Shown here: piece by piece, positions 33,284 to 42,443 of the stretch
How positions within the stretch are numbered: the stretch's first letter is position 1
How the letters are laid out: each line of letters opens with the position of its first letter
DNA from: Falsiroseomonas frigidaquae
Lineage (GTDB): Bacteria; Pseudomonadota; Alphaproteobacteria; Acetobacterales; Acetobacteraceae
NCBI RefSeq assembly: GCF_012163145.1
Contig: NZ_JAAVTX010000005.1
Span: forward strand, 615,188-679,187
DNA: 64,000 nucleotides
Reading direction: 5' to 3'
Notes under the pieces: generated by a model
Database searches by the model: none
What the model saw: only the letters and a program-made list of their open reading frames with translations
Told to the model about the DNA's origin: nothing
Made by a program: the position numbers and the translations under genes

Positions 33284-34300
33284 TCATCCGGCGGAGACGC
33301 CCGCCAGCAGCGGACGCCAGCGCGTCACTTCCCGGTCCACCAGCGCCCGGAATTCCTCCCCCGTGCCGCCCAGCGGCAGGGTGCCCTGCTGCACCAGCCG
33401 TGCCTGCGTCTCCGGCGCGCGCAGCGCCTGGTCGAAGACCTGGTTCAGCCGGGCGAGCACCGCCGCCGGCGTGCCGCGCGGCGCGACGACGCCGGAAGTG
33501 GAGCCATTCTCCAGCCCGGGCAAGCCCGCCTCTGCCGCAGTCGGCACCTGCGGCAGCAGCGCCACCCGCGCCAGGGAGGCCACGGCATAGGCGCGCAGCG
33601 TGCCGGCCTGGATATGGGCGATGACCACCGGCGTGGCCTCCGCCGTCATCGAGACCTGGCCGCCCAGCACCGATTGCACGCTGGCGGAGCCGGAGCGGAA
33701 ATGCACCTCCAGCAGCTTCGCGCCGGTGGCCTGCTGGAAGGCGAGCTGGGTGAGGTGCGGGGAACTGCCGGCGCCGGCCGTGCCGTAGCTCAGCGCCTCC
33801 GGCCGCGCCTTGGCGACGGCGATCAGCCCGGCGAGGTCCGTGGCGCCGACCGAGGGATGCGCCACCAGGATGTGCGGCGTGCTGCCGATGGCAATCACCG
33901 GCTCGAAATCCCGCGCCGGGTCGTAGGGCATGGCGGGGTAGATCACCGGGTTGACGGAGAACATGGCCAGCGACGCCATCAGCAGCGTGTGCCCATCCGG
34001 CGCCGATTTGGCGACGAAATCGCCGGCGATGTTGCCATTCGCCCCGGCGCGGTTCTCCACCACGATCGGCGCGCCGAGGATGGCGGCGGCGCGTTCCGCC
34101 ACCACGCGGGCCACCAGGTCCGTGATGCCGCCGGGCCCGAAGGGCACCACCAGCCGCACCGGACGGCCGCCGGGAAAATCCTGCGCGCGGGCAAGGCCGG
34201 GCGTGGCGAGGGCAGCGGCGGCGCCGAGCAGCAGGCGGCGTGCCAGGGGGCGGGCCAGGGGGCGGGCCAGGGCGCGGGCCGGGGGACGCTGGAATGGCAT
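33284..34300 (-). CDS. Tripartite tricarboxylate transporter binding protein (TctC/Bug)
   Basis: A 338-residue periplasmic solute-binding protein of the Bug family. ATG 34300 gives a signal peptide with an unusually long positively charged n-region (ARPL repeats) followed by LLLGAAAALATPGLARA. Family blocks are RPVRLVVPFGPGGITD, VENRAGANGNIAGDFVAKS, DGHTLLMAS, and the C-terminal VVAPRGTPAAVLARLNQVFD. No TctA/TctB membrane genes are adjacent, which is common for Bug proteins. The ligand is probably a carboxylate. Divergent from an XRE-cupin regulator across a twin operator. Confidence 0.94.
   Translation of the reverse strand: MPFQRPPARALARPLARPLARRLLLGAAAALATPGLARAQDFPGGRPVRLVVPFGPGGITDLVARVVAERAAAILGAPIVVENRAGANGNIAGDFVAKSAPDGHTLLMASLAMFSVNPVIYPAMPYDPARDFEPVIAIGSTPHILVAHPSVGATDLAGLIAVAKARPEALSYGTAGAGSSPHLTQLAFQQATGAKLLEVHFRSGSASVQSVLGGQVSMTAEATPVVIAHIQAGTLRAYAVASLARVALLPQVPTAAEAGLPGLENGSTSGVVAPRGTPAAVLARLNQVFDQALRAPETQARLVQQGTLPLGGTGEEFRALVDREVTRWRPLLAGVSAG
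34242..34283 (-). repeat. 12-bp in-frame tandem repeat in TctC signal peptide
   Basis: GCCAGG-type words recur every 12 bases (34242, 34254, 34266, 34278), encoding ARPL tetrapeptides in the n-region of the signal peptide of the TctC protein. Confidence 0.8.
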
Positions 34301-34360
34301 GTCGGTCGGGTCCTTCGTGCGGTGATGCCTCCCCGGTTGAGCCCGTGCTAGGCTGTCCGG

Positions 34361-34396
34361 GTTTCCTGTGTGGAAACGAGTATCCTGAGAGGAAAC
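34361..34396. promoter_or_regulatory. Twin operators for the XRE-cupin regulator
   Basis: Two tandem inverted repeats: GTTTCC-TGTGT-GGAAAC (34361-34377, perfect) and GTATCC-TGAGA-GGAAAC (34380-34396, one mismatch). Their centres are 19 bases apart, about two helical turns. The second lies directly against the GTG start of the regulator. Auto-repression and control of the divergent tctC set are inferred. Confidence 0.7.
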
Positions 34397-34397
34397 C

Positions 34398-34994
34398 GTG
34401 CCGTCAACCGGAAAGCAGGCACCCGCGACAGAGGTGCCGGATGAGGACCAGGCCGGGCTGGGTGGCCGCCTGCGGGCGCAGCGCATCGCCGCCGGGCTGA
34501 GCCTGGCGGGGCTGGCAGCCGCCACCGGGCTGACCAAGGGCTATCTCTCGAAGGTGGAGCGGGGCGTGGGCCAGCCCTCGATCGGCACCGTGTTCCGCCT
34601 GGCGGAGGCGCTGCGCGTGCCGGTGGGCCAGCTGCTCGCCTCCGGCGCCACGCCCAGCGACACGGCGGATGTGGCGCGGGCCGAGGCGGCGCCGCCTTCC
34701 CCGCCCGGGGAGGCGCTGCATCTGCGCCCGCTGCTGCCCGGCGGCCCGGGCCGTCTCATCGCGCTGGAGATGTGGCCGCCGATGGAGCCACGCCCGGCCG
34801 AGGACCCTTCCACCCATGCCGGGGAGGAGCTGCTGCATATCCTGTCCGGCCGGATGGAGATCCTGTTCGAGAGCGAGGCGCTGGTGCTTGAGACCGGCGA
34901 CACGCTGCGCTTCGACGCGCGCCGGCCGCACCGCACCCGGTCACTGGGCGTGGAGCGGGCGCGGGTGCTGGTGGTGCTGACGGCGGAGGGGTGA
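34398..34994 (+). CDS. XRE-family regulator with C-terminal cupin domain
   Basis: A 198-residue transcription factor. The HTH spans about residues 24-75 (LRAQRIAAGLSLAGLAAATG, then LTKGYLSKVERGVGQPSIGT). The C-terminal cupin (about 110-195: HAGEELLHILSGRMEILFES, LETGDTLRFDARRPHRTRS) should sense a small ligand. GTG 34398 is preceded by GAGAGGAAACC. It is divergent from the TctC gene with twin operators between, so it most likely controls uptake of the TctC ligand. It ends one base from the convergent dioxygenase gene. Confidence 0.93.
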   Translation: MPSTGKQAPATEVPDEDQAGLGGRLRAQRIAAGLSLAGLAAATGLTKGYLSKVERGVGQPSIGTVFRLAEALRVPVGQLLASGATPSDTADVARAEAAPPSPPGEALHLRPLLPGGPGRLIALEMWPPMEPRPAEDPSTHAGEELLHILSGRMEILFESEALVLETGDTLRFDARRPHRTRSLGVERARVLVVLTAEG

Positions 34995-35717
34995 CTATGC
35001 CCGGCGCTTGAAGGTCAGCACCAGCACGTCCCGCCAGGCCGGCCGCGCCGGGTCATGCGGCACCACGGGGGTGACGCCGTGCAGGATGCGGTGGTCATCC
35101 AGCAGCACGGCATCCAGCGGGTCGGTCAGGGTGAAGGCGCCGAGGTGGCGACCATCGGGCGTGGCGATCTCGGTCACCCCCTCATCCACATTCTCCCGCC
35201 GCACCAGCAGGACCAGGACCCAGTCCACACCATCCCGGTGCATGCCTTCCGGCGTCGGGCGGCCGGCGGAATCGGGCGCGGCCTCGATGCGGAACTGGTG
35301 CGCCTCTACATGCCAGTCCTGGCCGGGGGCGGCGCGGTCGAAGGCCTGGCGGGCCCATTCGGCGAGGCCGGAGAAGGCGGCGCCCTGGGTGATAGCCGGG
35401 GGGATCGGCTCGAAATGGCGCTCGATGCCGCCATTCAATGGGTTGTGGTCCACCGCCTGCCAATGCGGGGCGTCCGCTTCCCGCACCAGGCCGGGAGTGC
35501 CGGCGCGGGCGGAGAGCACGGCATGGCGGCGGCGGCGGTAGCGGCCGCCATCGGCCATGTGCTGGTCCAGCGCCATGCCGTCCCAGCTTGCCGCGAAGGC
35601 GGCGAAGCCGGCCAAAGCGTCGGCGGGGATCTGCGCCGCGGTTTCGGCGGCGTGCAGATGGATGAAACCCTCCTCGACCAGCGGAGGCAGCAGCTCGGTC
35701 GCGGGATCAGTGCTCAT
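34995..35717 (-). CDS. 2OG-Fe dioxygenase family protein
   Basis: A 240-residue protein resembling the 2OG-Fe dioxygenase family PF10014, which includes amino-acid hydroxylases such as L-isoleucine dioxygenase. The iron motif HxD is in EGMHRDGVDW (about residues 158-167). The distal His is in DDHRILHGVTPV, and an Arg follows in ARPAWRDVLVLTF. Near the N-terminus, YRRRRHAVLS matches the family. The natural substrate is unknown; a free amino acid is plausible from the family. It stands alone between the XRE gene and sufA. Confidence 0.8.
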   Translation of the reverse strand: MSTDPATELLPPLVEEGFIHLHAAETAAQIPADALAGFAAFAASWDGMALDQHMADGGRYRRRRHAVLSARAGTPGLVREADAPHWQAVDHNPLNGGIERHFEPIPPAITQGAAFSGLAEWARQAFDRAAPGQDWHVEAHQFRIEAAPDSAGRPTPEGMHRDGVDWVLVLLVRRENVDEGVTEIATPDGRHLGAFTLTDPLDAVLLDDHRILHGVTPVVPHDPARPAWRDVLVLTFKRRA

Positions 35718-35791
35718 CCGGCGATGCTAGGCGTGTGGCGGTCCGGGTGCGATGCGCGAAATCTTCATCCCGGACCCGCATCGGTGCAGTA

Positions 35792-36169
35792 TCAGACGTG
35801 GAAGCTCTCGCCGCAGCCGCAGCGGCCCTTCTCGTTCGGATTGGTGAAGGTGAAGCCGGCTGACATGGCCTTCACCTCGTAATCCATGATCGTGCCGATC
35901 AGGAACAGCGTCGCCTTGCGGTCCACGACCACGGTGACGCCCTTATCCGTCACGACCTCATCGCCAGGCCCCGGTCCATCGACCCAGGTGAGGTCATAGG
36001 CCATGCCGGAGCAGCCCTTGGTCTTGACCGCGATGCGCAGCGTCCTGCCGGCTTCCCCATTGGCCTCGCCGGCGGCGTAGAGGCCGCGCAAGCGCTCGGC
36101 GGCGGCGTCCGACAGGCCCATCAGCGGCGGCAGGGCGCGGCGCGGGCGGGTTTCGGTGGTGGTGCTCAT
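35792..36169 (-). CDS. sufA: A-type iron-sulfur carrier SufA
   Basis: A-type Fe-S carrier, 125 residues, last gene of the SUF operon. The three cluster-binding cysteines are present: KGCSGMAY near the middle and RCGCGESF at the C-terminus. It carries clusters from SufBCD to target proteins. The N-terminal extension of about 15 residues (MSTTTETRPRRALPP) is common in alphaproteobacteria. It begins 13 bases after the sufT stop. Confidence 0.95.
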   Translation of the reverse strand: MSTTTETRPRRALPPLMGLSDAAAERLRGLYAAGEANGEAGRTLRIAVKTKGCSGMAYDLTWVDGPGPGDEVVTDKGVTVVVDRKATLFLIGTIMDYEVKAMSAGFTFTNPNEKGRCGCGESFHV

Positions 36170-36182
36170 CCGGGTGCCTCCC

Positions 36183-36554
36183 TCAATACATGTTCAACGC
36201 GAGGCGCGCGTCTTCGCTCATCCGGCTCTGGTCCCAGGGCGGATCCCAGACGACCTCGACGGTCACGTCGGTGACGCCGGGCACGGCCCGCACCGCTTCC
36301 TCCGCCTGCGCCGGCAATTCCTGCGCCGAGGGGCAGGAGGGGGTGGTGAGCGTCATCTCCACCTTCACATGGCCATCATCGCCGATCTCGACCGCGTAGA
36401 TCAGGCCAAGCTCGTAAATATCGACCGGGATTTCCGGGTCGAAGACGGTCTTGAGGACGGAGATCACCGCATCCTCATTCACCCGCACCGGCGGCTCCGT
36501 GCCGCCTTCGGGGGTCCAGGCGCCATGGACGGGGGCTGTCGGGGTCTCACTCAC
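36183..36554 (-). CDS. sufT: SUF-associated DUF59/MIP18 protein SufT
   Basis: Iron-sulfur maturation factor of the MIP18 (DUF59) family, about 123 residues. The family core is VISVLKTVFDPEIPVDIYELGLIY, with the conserved Cys in TTPSCPSAQELP and the C-terminal VVWDPPWDQSRMSEDARLALN. GTG 36554 is chosen because it overlaps the sufU stop by eight bases and yields the family length; a longer frame would add an arginine run. It assists cluster delivery in SUF systems. Confidence 0.93.
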   Translation of the reverse strand: MSETPTAPVHGAWTPEGGTEPPVRVNEDAVISVLKTVFDPEIPVDIYELGLIYAVEIGDDGHVKVEMTLTTPSCPSAQELPAQAEEAVRAVPGVTDVTVEVVWDPPWDQSRMSEDARLALNMY

Positions 36555-37026
36555 TGCTCGCCTCCTTCGCGCCGCCATCCAGCGCCGCGTTCAGCGTGTG
36601 CCAGGCCAGGGTCGCGCATTTCACGCGGCTCGGGAAGTCATGCACGCCGGACAGGGGCGCCAGGCGTTCCATGTCATCCGCGATCTCGCCGCCGCATTCC
36701 GGGCAGACACCGGTCATCGCCAGCGCCCGGAAGTTCTCGCCCATCAGCCGTGCCTGCGCCTGGGTCTTGCCCTTGACCGTGTCGGTCATGAGCGAGGCGC
36801 TGGCCATGGAGATGGCGCAGCCACGGCCCTGGAAGGCCGCATCCTCGATATGGCCATCCGGGGCGAGCTTTACGAACAATTCCATGCGGTCGCCGCACAT
36901 CGGGTTGTCGCCGCGCGCGGTGCGGTCCGCGTCATCGAGACGTTTGAAATTACGCGGCTTGCGGCCGTGATCCAGGATGACCTCCTGGTACAGGTCGCGC
37001 AGGTCGTCAAACAAACCACCACTCAT
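36547..37026 (-). CDS. sufU: Iron-sulfur scaffold / sulfurtransferase SufU
   Basis: IscU-like SufU, 159 residues. Zinc or cluster ligands are in GDNPMCGDRMEL, GRGCAISMASASLM and the distal cysteine in SRVKCATLAWHTL. The insertion around TGVCPECGGEIADDMERL separates SufU from IscU. It accepts sulfur from SufS. It begins within the last four bases of sufS, showing tight coupling. Assignment is secure. Confidence 0.95.
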   Translation of the reverse strand: MSGGLFDDLRDLYQEVILDHGRKPRNFKRLDDADRTARGDNPMCGDRMELFVKLAPDGHIEDAAFQGRGCAISMASASLMTDTVKGKTQAQARLMGENFRALAMTGVCPECGGEIADDMERLAPLSGVHDFPSRVKCATLAWHTLNAALDGGAKEASSE

Positions 37027-38264
37027 CGGAAGAACTCCCGCGCCTGGTGCAGCGCATCGGCCAGCAGATCGACCTCCGCCGGCGTGGTATAGAGGCCGAA
37101 GGAGGCGCGGCAGGTGCTCTCCACGCCGAACCGTTCATGCAGCGGCTCCGCGCAATGGCGGCCGGAACGCACGGCAATGCCGGCCCGGTCCAGCAGCGTC
37201 GCCACGTCATGCGCATGCGCCGTATCCAGCGCGAAGGCGAAGACGCCGCCGCGGTCCTGCGCGCGGCCGAGCAGGGTCACGCCCTCGATCTGCGGCAGGC
37301 GGGCCATGGCGCGATCGACCAGCGCGCGTTCATGCGCCTCGATCGCGGGCATGCCGATGGCATTCACGTAGTCGATGGCGGCGTGCAGGCCGATGGCCTC
37401 GATGATCGGCGGCGTGCCGGCCTCGAATTTCGCTGGATAGGGCGCCCAGACGGAGCGTTCGAAGGACACTTCCGAGATCATGTCGCCGCCACCCAGGAAG
37501 GGCGGCATGACTTCCTGCAGCGCGCCCTTGGCGTAGAGCACGCCGATGCCGGTCGGGCCGTAAAGCTTGTGACCCGTAAAAACGTAGAAATCCGCGTCGA
37601 TCTCGCGCACGTCCACCCGGCGATGCACGGCGGCCTGGCTGCCGTCGAACAGCACCTTGGCACCGGCCTCGTGTGCCATGCGCGCGATCTGGGCCGCGGG
37701 CGTGACGGTGCCGAGCACGTTTGACATATGCGTCACCGCAACCAGCCCGACCCTGCCATCGGCAAGCTTCGCCGCGAGGTCGTCAAGGTCCAGCTCGCCG
37801 CTATCCGTGATGCGGCACACGCGCAGTTCCAGGCCATGCGCATCGCGCGCCATCTGCCAGGGCACGATATTGGCGTGGTGCTCCATCTCGGAGATCACCA
37901 CCGCCTGGCCCGGCTGCATCACGCCGCGGCCATAGCTATGCGCCACCAGGTTGATGGCGTTGGTGCTGCTGCCCGTGAAGATGATTTCCCGGCTGTCACC
38001 AGCATTCAGGAAGGTCGCGACGGCAACTCGGGAAAGCTCATAGGCTTCCGTCGCCTGCTCGCTCATGTGGTAGGCGCCGCGATGGACGTTGGCATAGGCC
38101 GTCTCCATCATCCGCACCATCGCGCCGATCACCTGGCGCGGCTTCTGGGCGGAGGCGCCGCTGTCGAGGAAGGTGAAGGGCTTGCCGCGCACCTTCTCCG
38201 ACAGGATCGGGAAATCCGCCCGCACCGCGTCCAGGTTCAGCCAGGGTGCGATAGGGCCGTCCAT
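37023..38264 (-). CDS. sufS: Cysteine desulfurase SufS
   Basis: PLP-dependent cysteine desulfurase of group II, 413 residues, which releases sulfur from cysteine for Fe-S assembly. The PLP lysine is Lys233 in FTGHKLYGPTG. The active-site cysteine is in SGRHCAEPLHERFG. FLDSGASAQKPRQV and EMEHHANIVPWQ are SufS hallmarks. ATG 38264 overlaps the sufD stop by one base (TGATG). Confidence 0.96.
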   Translation of the reverse strand: MDGPIAPWLNLDAVRADFPILSEKVRGKPFTFLDSGASAQKPRQVIGAMVRMMETAYANVHRGAYHMSEQATEAYELSRVAVATFLNAGDSREIIFTGSSTNAINLVAHSYGRGVMQPGQAVVISEMEHHANIVPWQMARDAHGLELRVCRITDSGELDLDDLAAKLADGRVGLVAVTHMSNVLGTVTPAAQIARMAHEAGAKVLFDGSQAAVHRRVDVREIDADFYVFTGHKLYGPTGIGVLYAKGALQEVMPPFLGGGDMISEVSFERSVWAPYPAKFEAGTPPIIEAIGLHAAIDYVNAIGMPAIEAHERALVDRAMARLPQIEGVTLLGRAQDRGGVFAFALDTAHAHDVATLLDRAGIAVRSGRHCAEPLHERFGVESTCRASFGLYTTPAEVDLLADALHQAREFFR

Positions 38265-39574
38265 CACGCGGCTTCGATCCCGCCCTGGATGCCCTGGCGC
38301 TGCCACCAGCCGGTGACGGCGCGAGACACGGCATCGCGGATCGCCTCATCCGCCACGGCTTCCACGGCTTCCGTCAGGAAGGCCTCGACCAGGATCGCCT
38401 TCGCCTGCTCCAGCGGAATGCCGCGGGAGCGGAGGAAGAAGATCTGCTCGGCATCCAGCTCCCCAACCGTGGCGCCATGGCTGCACTTCACGTCGTCGGC
38501 GTAGATTTCCAGCTGCGGCTTGCTGTCGATCTCGGCATCCGGCGACAGCAGCAGCGCCTGGTTCATCTGGTAGCCATCGGTCTTCTGCGCGATCTGCCGC
38601 ACCAGGATCTTGCCCTGGAACACGCCGCGAGACTTGCCGGACAGCACCGTCTTGTAGGTCTGGCGCGAGGAGCAATCCGGCGCCGCATGGTCCAGCGCCG
38701 TGGTCGTATCCGCATGCTGGCCATCCGCCAGAAGCTGCACGCCGTTCATGTGGCATTCGGCCTTGGGGCCGCACAGAGCCACATGGATCTCGTTGCGCGC
38801 CAGGCGGGAGCCGGCGTTCATGGTGAAGTTGTCGTAGGTGCCGCCCGCCTGCACGCGGGCATAGACGGTGGACAGGAAGAAGGCGTCGCGGCCTTCCTGC
38901 TGCAGCCGCCCATGATTCATCCGCCCGCCCTCGGCGACCTCGATCTCGAAGACCGGGTTGTGCATGTAGCGCGCGGTGGCCGGGCCGGCGGCCGTCTCCA
39001 CCAGGGTCAGGGACGCGTTGGCGCCAAGCTGCACCAGATGGCGCGGGTGGAAGGCGGGGGCGCGTTCACTTTCGGTGGCGAAGGAGAACAGCTCCAGCAC
39101 CCCGCCGGCGACGCCGTCCGGCACCGTCACCACCAGCCCATCCTCGAACAGCATGCCGTTCAGCGCGGCCAGCGCCTGCTCCTCCGGCCGCACCAGCGCG
39201 CCGAGACGGGATTCCAGGCGCGGCAGCGCGCTGGCCAGATTCTCCACCGTGAAAGGCAGGCCTTCCAGCGCGGAAAGATCGGCGCGGAAGCGGCCATCGA
39301 CGAAAACGGCGCGCGGGCCGGCGGCCGGCGGCAGGGCCAGCGCGTCATCCACGCCGGTCAGCGGCTCACCAAAGACGGACGCATTGACCACGGCGAGGTC
39401 GGTGTACTTCCACGCCTCGACGCGGCGCGTCGGGAAGCCCTGCGCGCGGAAGGCCGCGGCGCTTCGGTCGCGCAGCGCCTCCACCCAGGGCAGCGCCGCG
39501 CCGGGCAGCCGCCCGCGCAGCCCCTCATGCCGGCCGAGGAAGGCGGCCGGGCCCGTTCCGGTCACGGCCGTCAT
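38264..39574 (-). CDS. sufD: Fe-S cluster assembly protein SufD
   Basis: SufD subunit of the SufBC2D scaffold, 436 residues. Typical features are the N-terminal helical part with RRVEAWKYTDLAVV, and the beta-helix core with GRMNHGRLQQEGRDAF. The C-terminal core has HADTTTALDHAAPDCSSRQ, GVFQGKILVRQIAQKTDGYQ and VKCSHGATVGELDAEQIFFL. It lies between sufC and sufS with four-base and one-base overlaps. Secure. Confidence 0.96.
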   Translation of the reverse strand: MTAVTGTGPAAFLGRHEGLRGRLPGAALPWVEALRDRSAAAFRAQGFPTRRVEAWKYTDLAVVNASVFGEPLTGVDDALALPPAAGPRAVFVDGRFRADLSALEGLPFTVENLASALPRLESRLGALVRPEEQALAALNGMLFEDGLVVTVPDGVAGGVLELFSFATESERAPAFHPRHLVQLGANASLTLVETAAGPATARYMHNPVFEIEVAEGGRMNHGRLQQEGRDAFFLSTVYARVQAGGTYDNFTMNAGSRLARNEIHVALCGPKAECHMNGVQLLADGQHADTTTALDHAAPDCSSRQTYKTVLSGKSRGVFQGKILVRQIAQKTDGYQMNQALLLSPDAEIDSKPQLEIYADDVKCSHGATVGELDAEQIFFLRSRGIPLEQAKAILVEAFLTEAVEAVADEAIRDAVSRAVTGWWQRQGIQGGIEAA

Positions 39575-40320
39575 GCCGCGGAGGCCTGGATGGCGCCGTA
39601 GCCCGACACCTCCAGCTCCTGCGCCAGTTCCGGGCCACCGGACTTCACGATGCGGCCGGCGGACAGGACATGCACGCGGTCCGGCACGATGTGGTTCAGC
39701 AGGCGCTGGTAGTGGGTGATGACAAGCGCGGAGAAGTCCGGGCCGCGCAGCGCATTCACCGTATCGGAAACCAGCTTGAGCGCATCGATGTCCAGGCCGC
39801 TGTCGGTCTCGTCCAGCAGCGCCAGCTTCGGCGTCAGCAGCGCCATCTGCAGCATCTCGTTGCGCTTCTTCTCGCCGCCGGAGAAGCCGACATTCACCGG
39901 ACGCTTCAGCATGTCGTCCGGCATGTTCAGCACCTTCATGCGGGCGCGTGCCAGCTTGAGGAACTGGATGGCGTCGATCTCCGCCTCGCCCTTCGCGCGG
40001 CGCACCGCGTTCAGCGCCGTGCGCAGGAAATTGGCGTTGCCGACGCCGGGGAGTTCAACCGGCGCCTGGAAGGCCAGGAACACGCCGGCCACGGCGCGCT
40101 CCTCCGGCTCCATCGCCAGCAGGTCCAGGTCGCCGAAGGTGACGGAGCCTTCCGTCACCTCATAACCCTCGCGCCCCGCCAGCACATAGGACAGTGTGGA
40201 TTTGCCAGAGCCGTTGGGGCCCATGATGGCGTGGATCTCGCCCGACGGGATGGTCAGGTTGAGGCCGTTCAGGATCTGCTTGCCGTCGACGGTGGCGTGC
40301 AGGTTTTCGATCTTCAACAT
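39571..40320 (-). CDS. sufC: Fe-S cluster assembly ATPase SufC
   Basis: ABC-type ATPase of the SufBC2D complex, 249 residues. Walker A is GPNGSGKST, the signature is VGFSGGEKKRNEM, Walker B is LALLDETDSGLD and the switch His is in VITHYQRLL. ATG 40320 (MLKIENLHATVDG) gives the family length. It powers cluster assembly on SufB/SufD. It begins 11 bases after the sufB stop. Confidence 0.97.
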   Translation of the reverse strand: MLKIENLHATVDGKQILNGLNLTIPSGEIHAIMGPNGSGKSTLSYVLAGREGYEVTEGSVTFGDLDLLAMEPEERAVAGVFLAFQAPVELPGVGNANFLRTALNAVRRAKGEAEIDAIQFLKLARARMKVLNMPDDMLKRPVNVGFSGGEKKRNEMLQMALLTPKLALLDETDSGLDIDALKLVSDTVNALRGPDFSALVITHYQRLLNHIVPDRVHVLSAGRIVKSGGPELAQELEVSGYGAIQASAA

Positions 40321-40331
40321 CTCAGCAATCC

Positions 40332-41825
<1,494 letters not shown>

Positions 41826-41836
41826 AGCGGCTGATC

Positions 41837-42292
41837 CTACTCGGCGACGAGAACAGGCTGGGGGGCGGGCGCGGCGGCTCGCCGGGGGGCAGGCGGAGAG
41901 GCGATCTCGCTGACCATGATCGCGGACAACGCCCCGCGAATGGCCGCGTTCACCGGGTCCCACCGGCCGCGCACGGGGCAGGTGTGCTCCGCCTCGCAGA
42001 GGCCGAAGCCGCCATCGACGCAGGCGGTCAGCGCGATCGGGCCATCCATCGCCACGATCACTTCCGACAGGCCGAGGGAGGCCAGCGGGCGCAGCAGGCG
42101 ATAGCCGCCGCGCGCGCCGCGCAGCCCCTCGACCAGACCGGCCTGGGACAGCATTTTCAACACCTTGGCCACCGTGGGCTCGGCGATGCCGGTGCCGGCG
42201 GCGAGGCCGGGCGCGGTCTGCACCCCGCCCTCTGCCTCCAGCCGGGACAGCACCACCACGGCGTAGTCGGTGAATTTCGAGACCCGCAACAC
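41837..42292 (-). CDS. Rrf2/IscR-family SUF operon regulator
   Basis: A 151-residue Fe-S-sensing repressor. GTG 42292 is taken as start because it yields [18 protein letters not shown], the exact SUF-regulator opening, with AAGGGAG ten bases upstream. The wing-HTH has [30 protein letters not shown]. Three cysteines (Cys91, Cys99, Cys105) in the [16 protein letters not shown] region can hold a cluster, as in IscR. It is the first gene of the operon and probably represses it when clusters are plentiful; the promoter with a palindrome lies directly upstream. Confidence 0.95.
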   Translation of the reverse strand: MLRVSKFTDYAVVVLSRLEAEGGVQTAPGLAAGTGIAEPTVAKVLKMLSQAGLVEGLRGARGGYRLLRPLASLGLSEVIVAMDGPIALTACVDGGFGLCEAEHTCPVRGRWDPVNAAIRGALSAIMVSEIASPPAPRRAAAPAPQPVLVAE

Positions 42293-42322
42293 CCGGCGGA
42301 AACTCCCTTGCCCTGTGAAAGG

Positions 42323-42337
42323 GGACCCATTCGGTCC
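42323..42337. promoter_or_regulatory. Palindromic operator at the SUF promoter
   Basis: GGACC-CATTC-GGTCC is a 15-base inverted repeat just downstream of the predicted SUF -10 element and 31 bases upstream of the regulator start. It fits a repressor site for the Rrf2-family regulator. It does not match the classic E. coli IscR type 1 consensus, so the site type is uncertain. Confidence 0.5.
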
Positions 42338-42343
42338 GGATTG

Positions 42344-42372
42344 CAGATGCGCTCGACCCCCTGCCGTGTCAA
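42344..42372 (-). promoter_or_regulatory. Predicted SUF operon promoter
   Basis: On the minus strand a perfect TTGACA (-35, at 42367-42372) is followed by a 17-base spacer and CATCTG (-10, at 42344-42349). A strong -35 with a weak -10 is common in alphaproteobacteria. It points to the regulator-sufBCDSUTA operon. Confidence 0.6.
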
Positions 42373-42443
42373 GGCGGCGGCGGCTTGCGGCGGGGGGATT
42401 CGGACGGCACCATCCGCGGTCCTGGAACTGGGATACCGACGCC

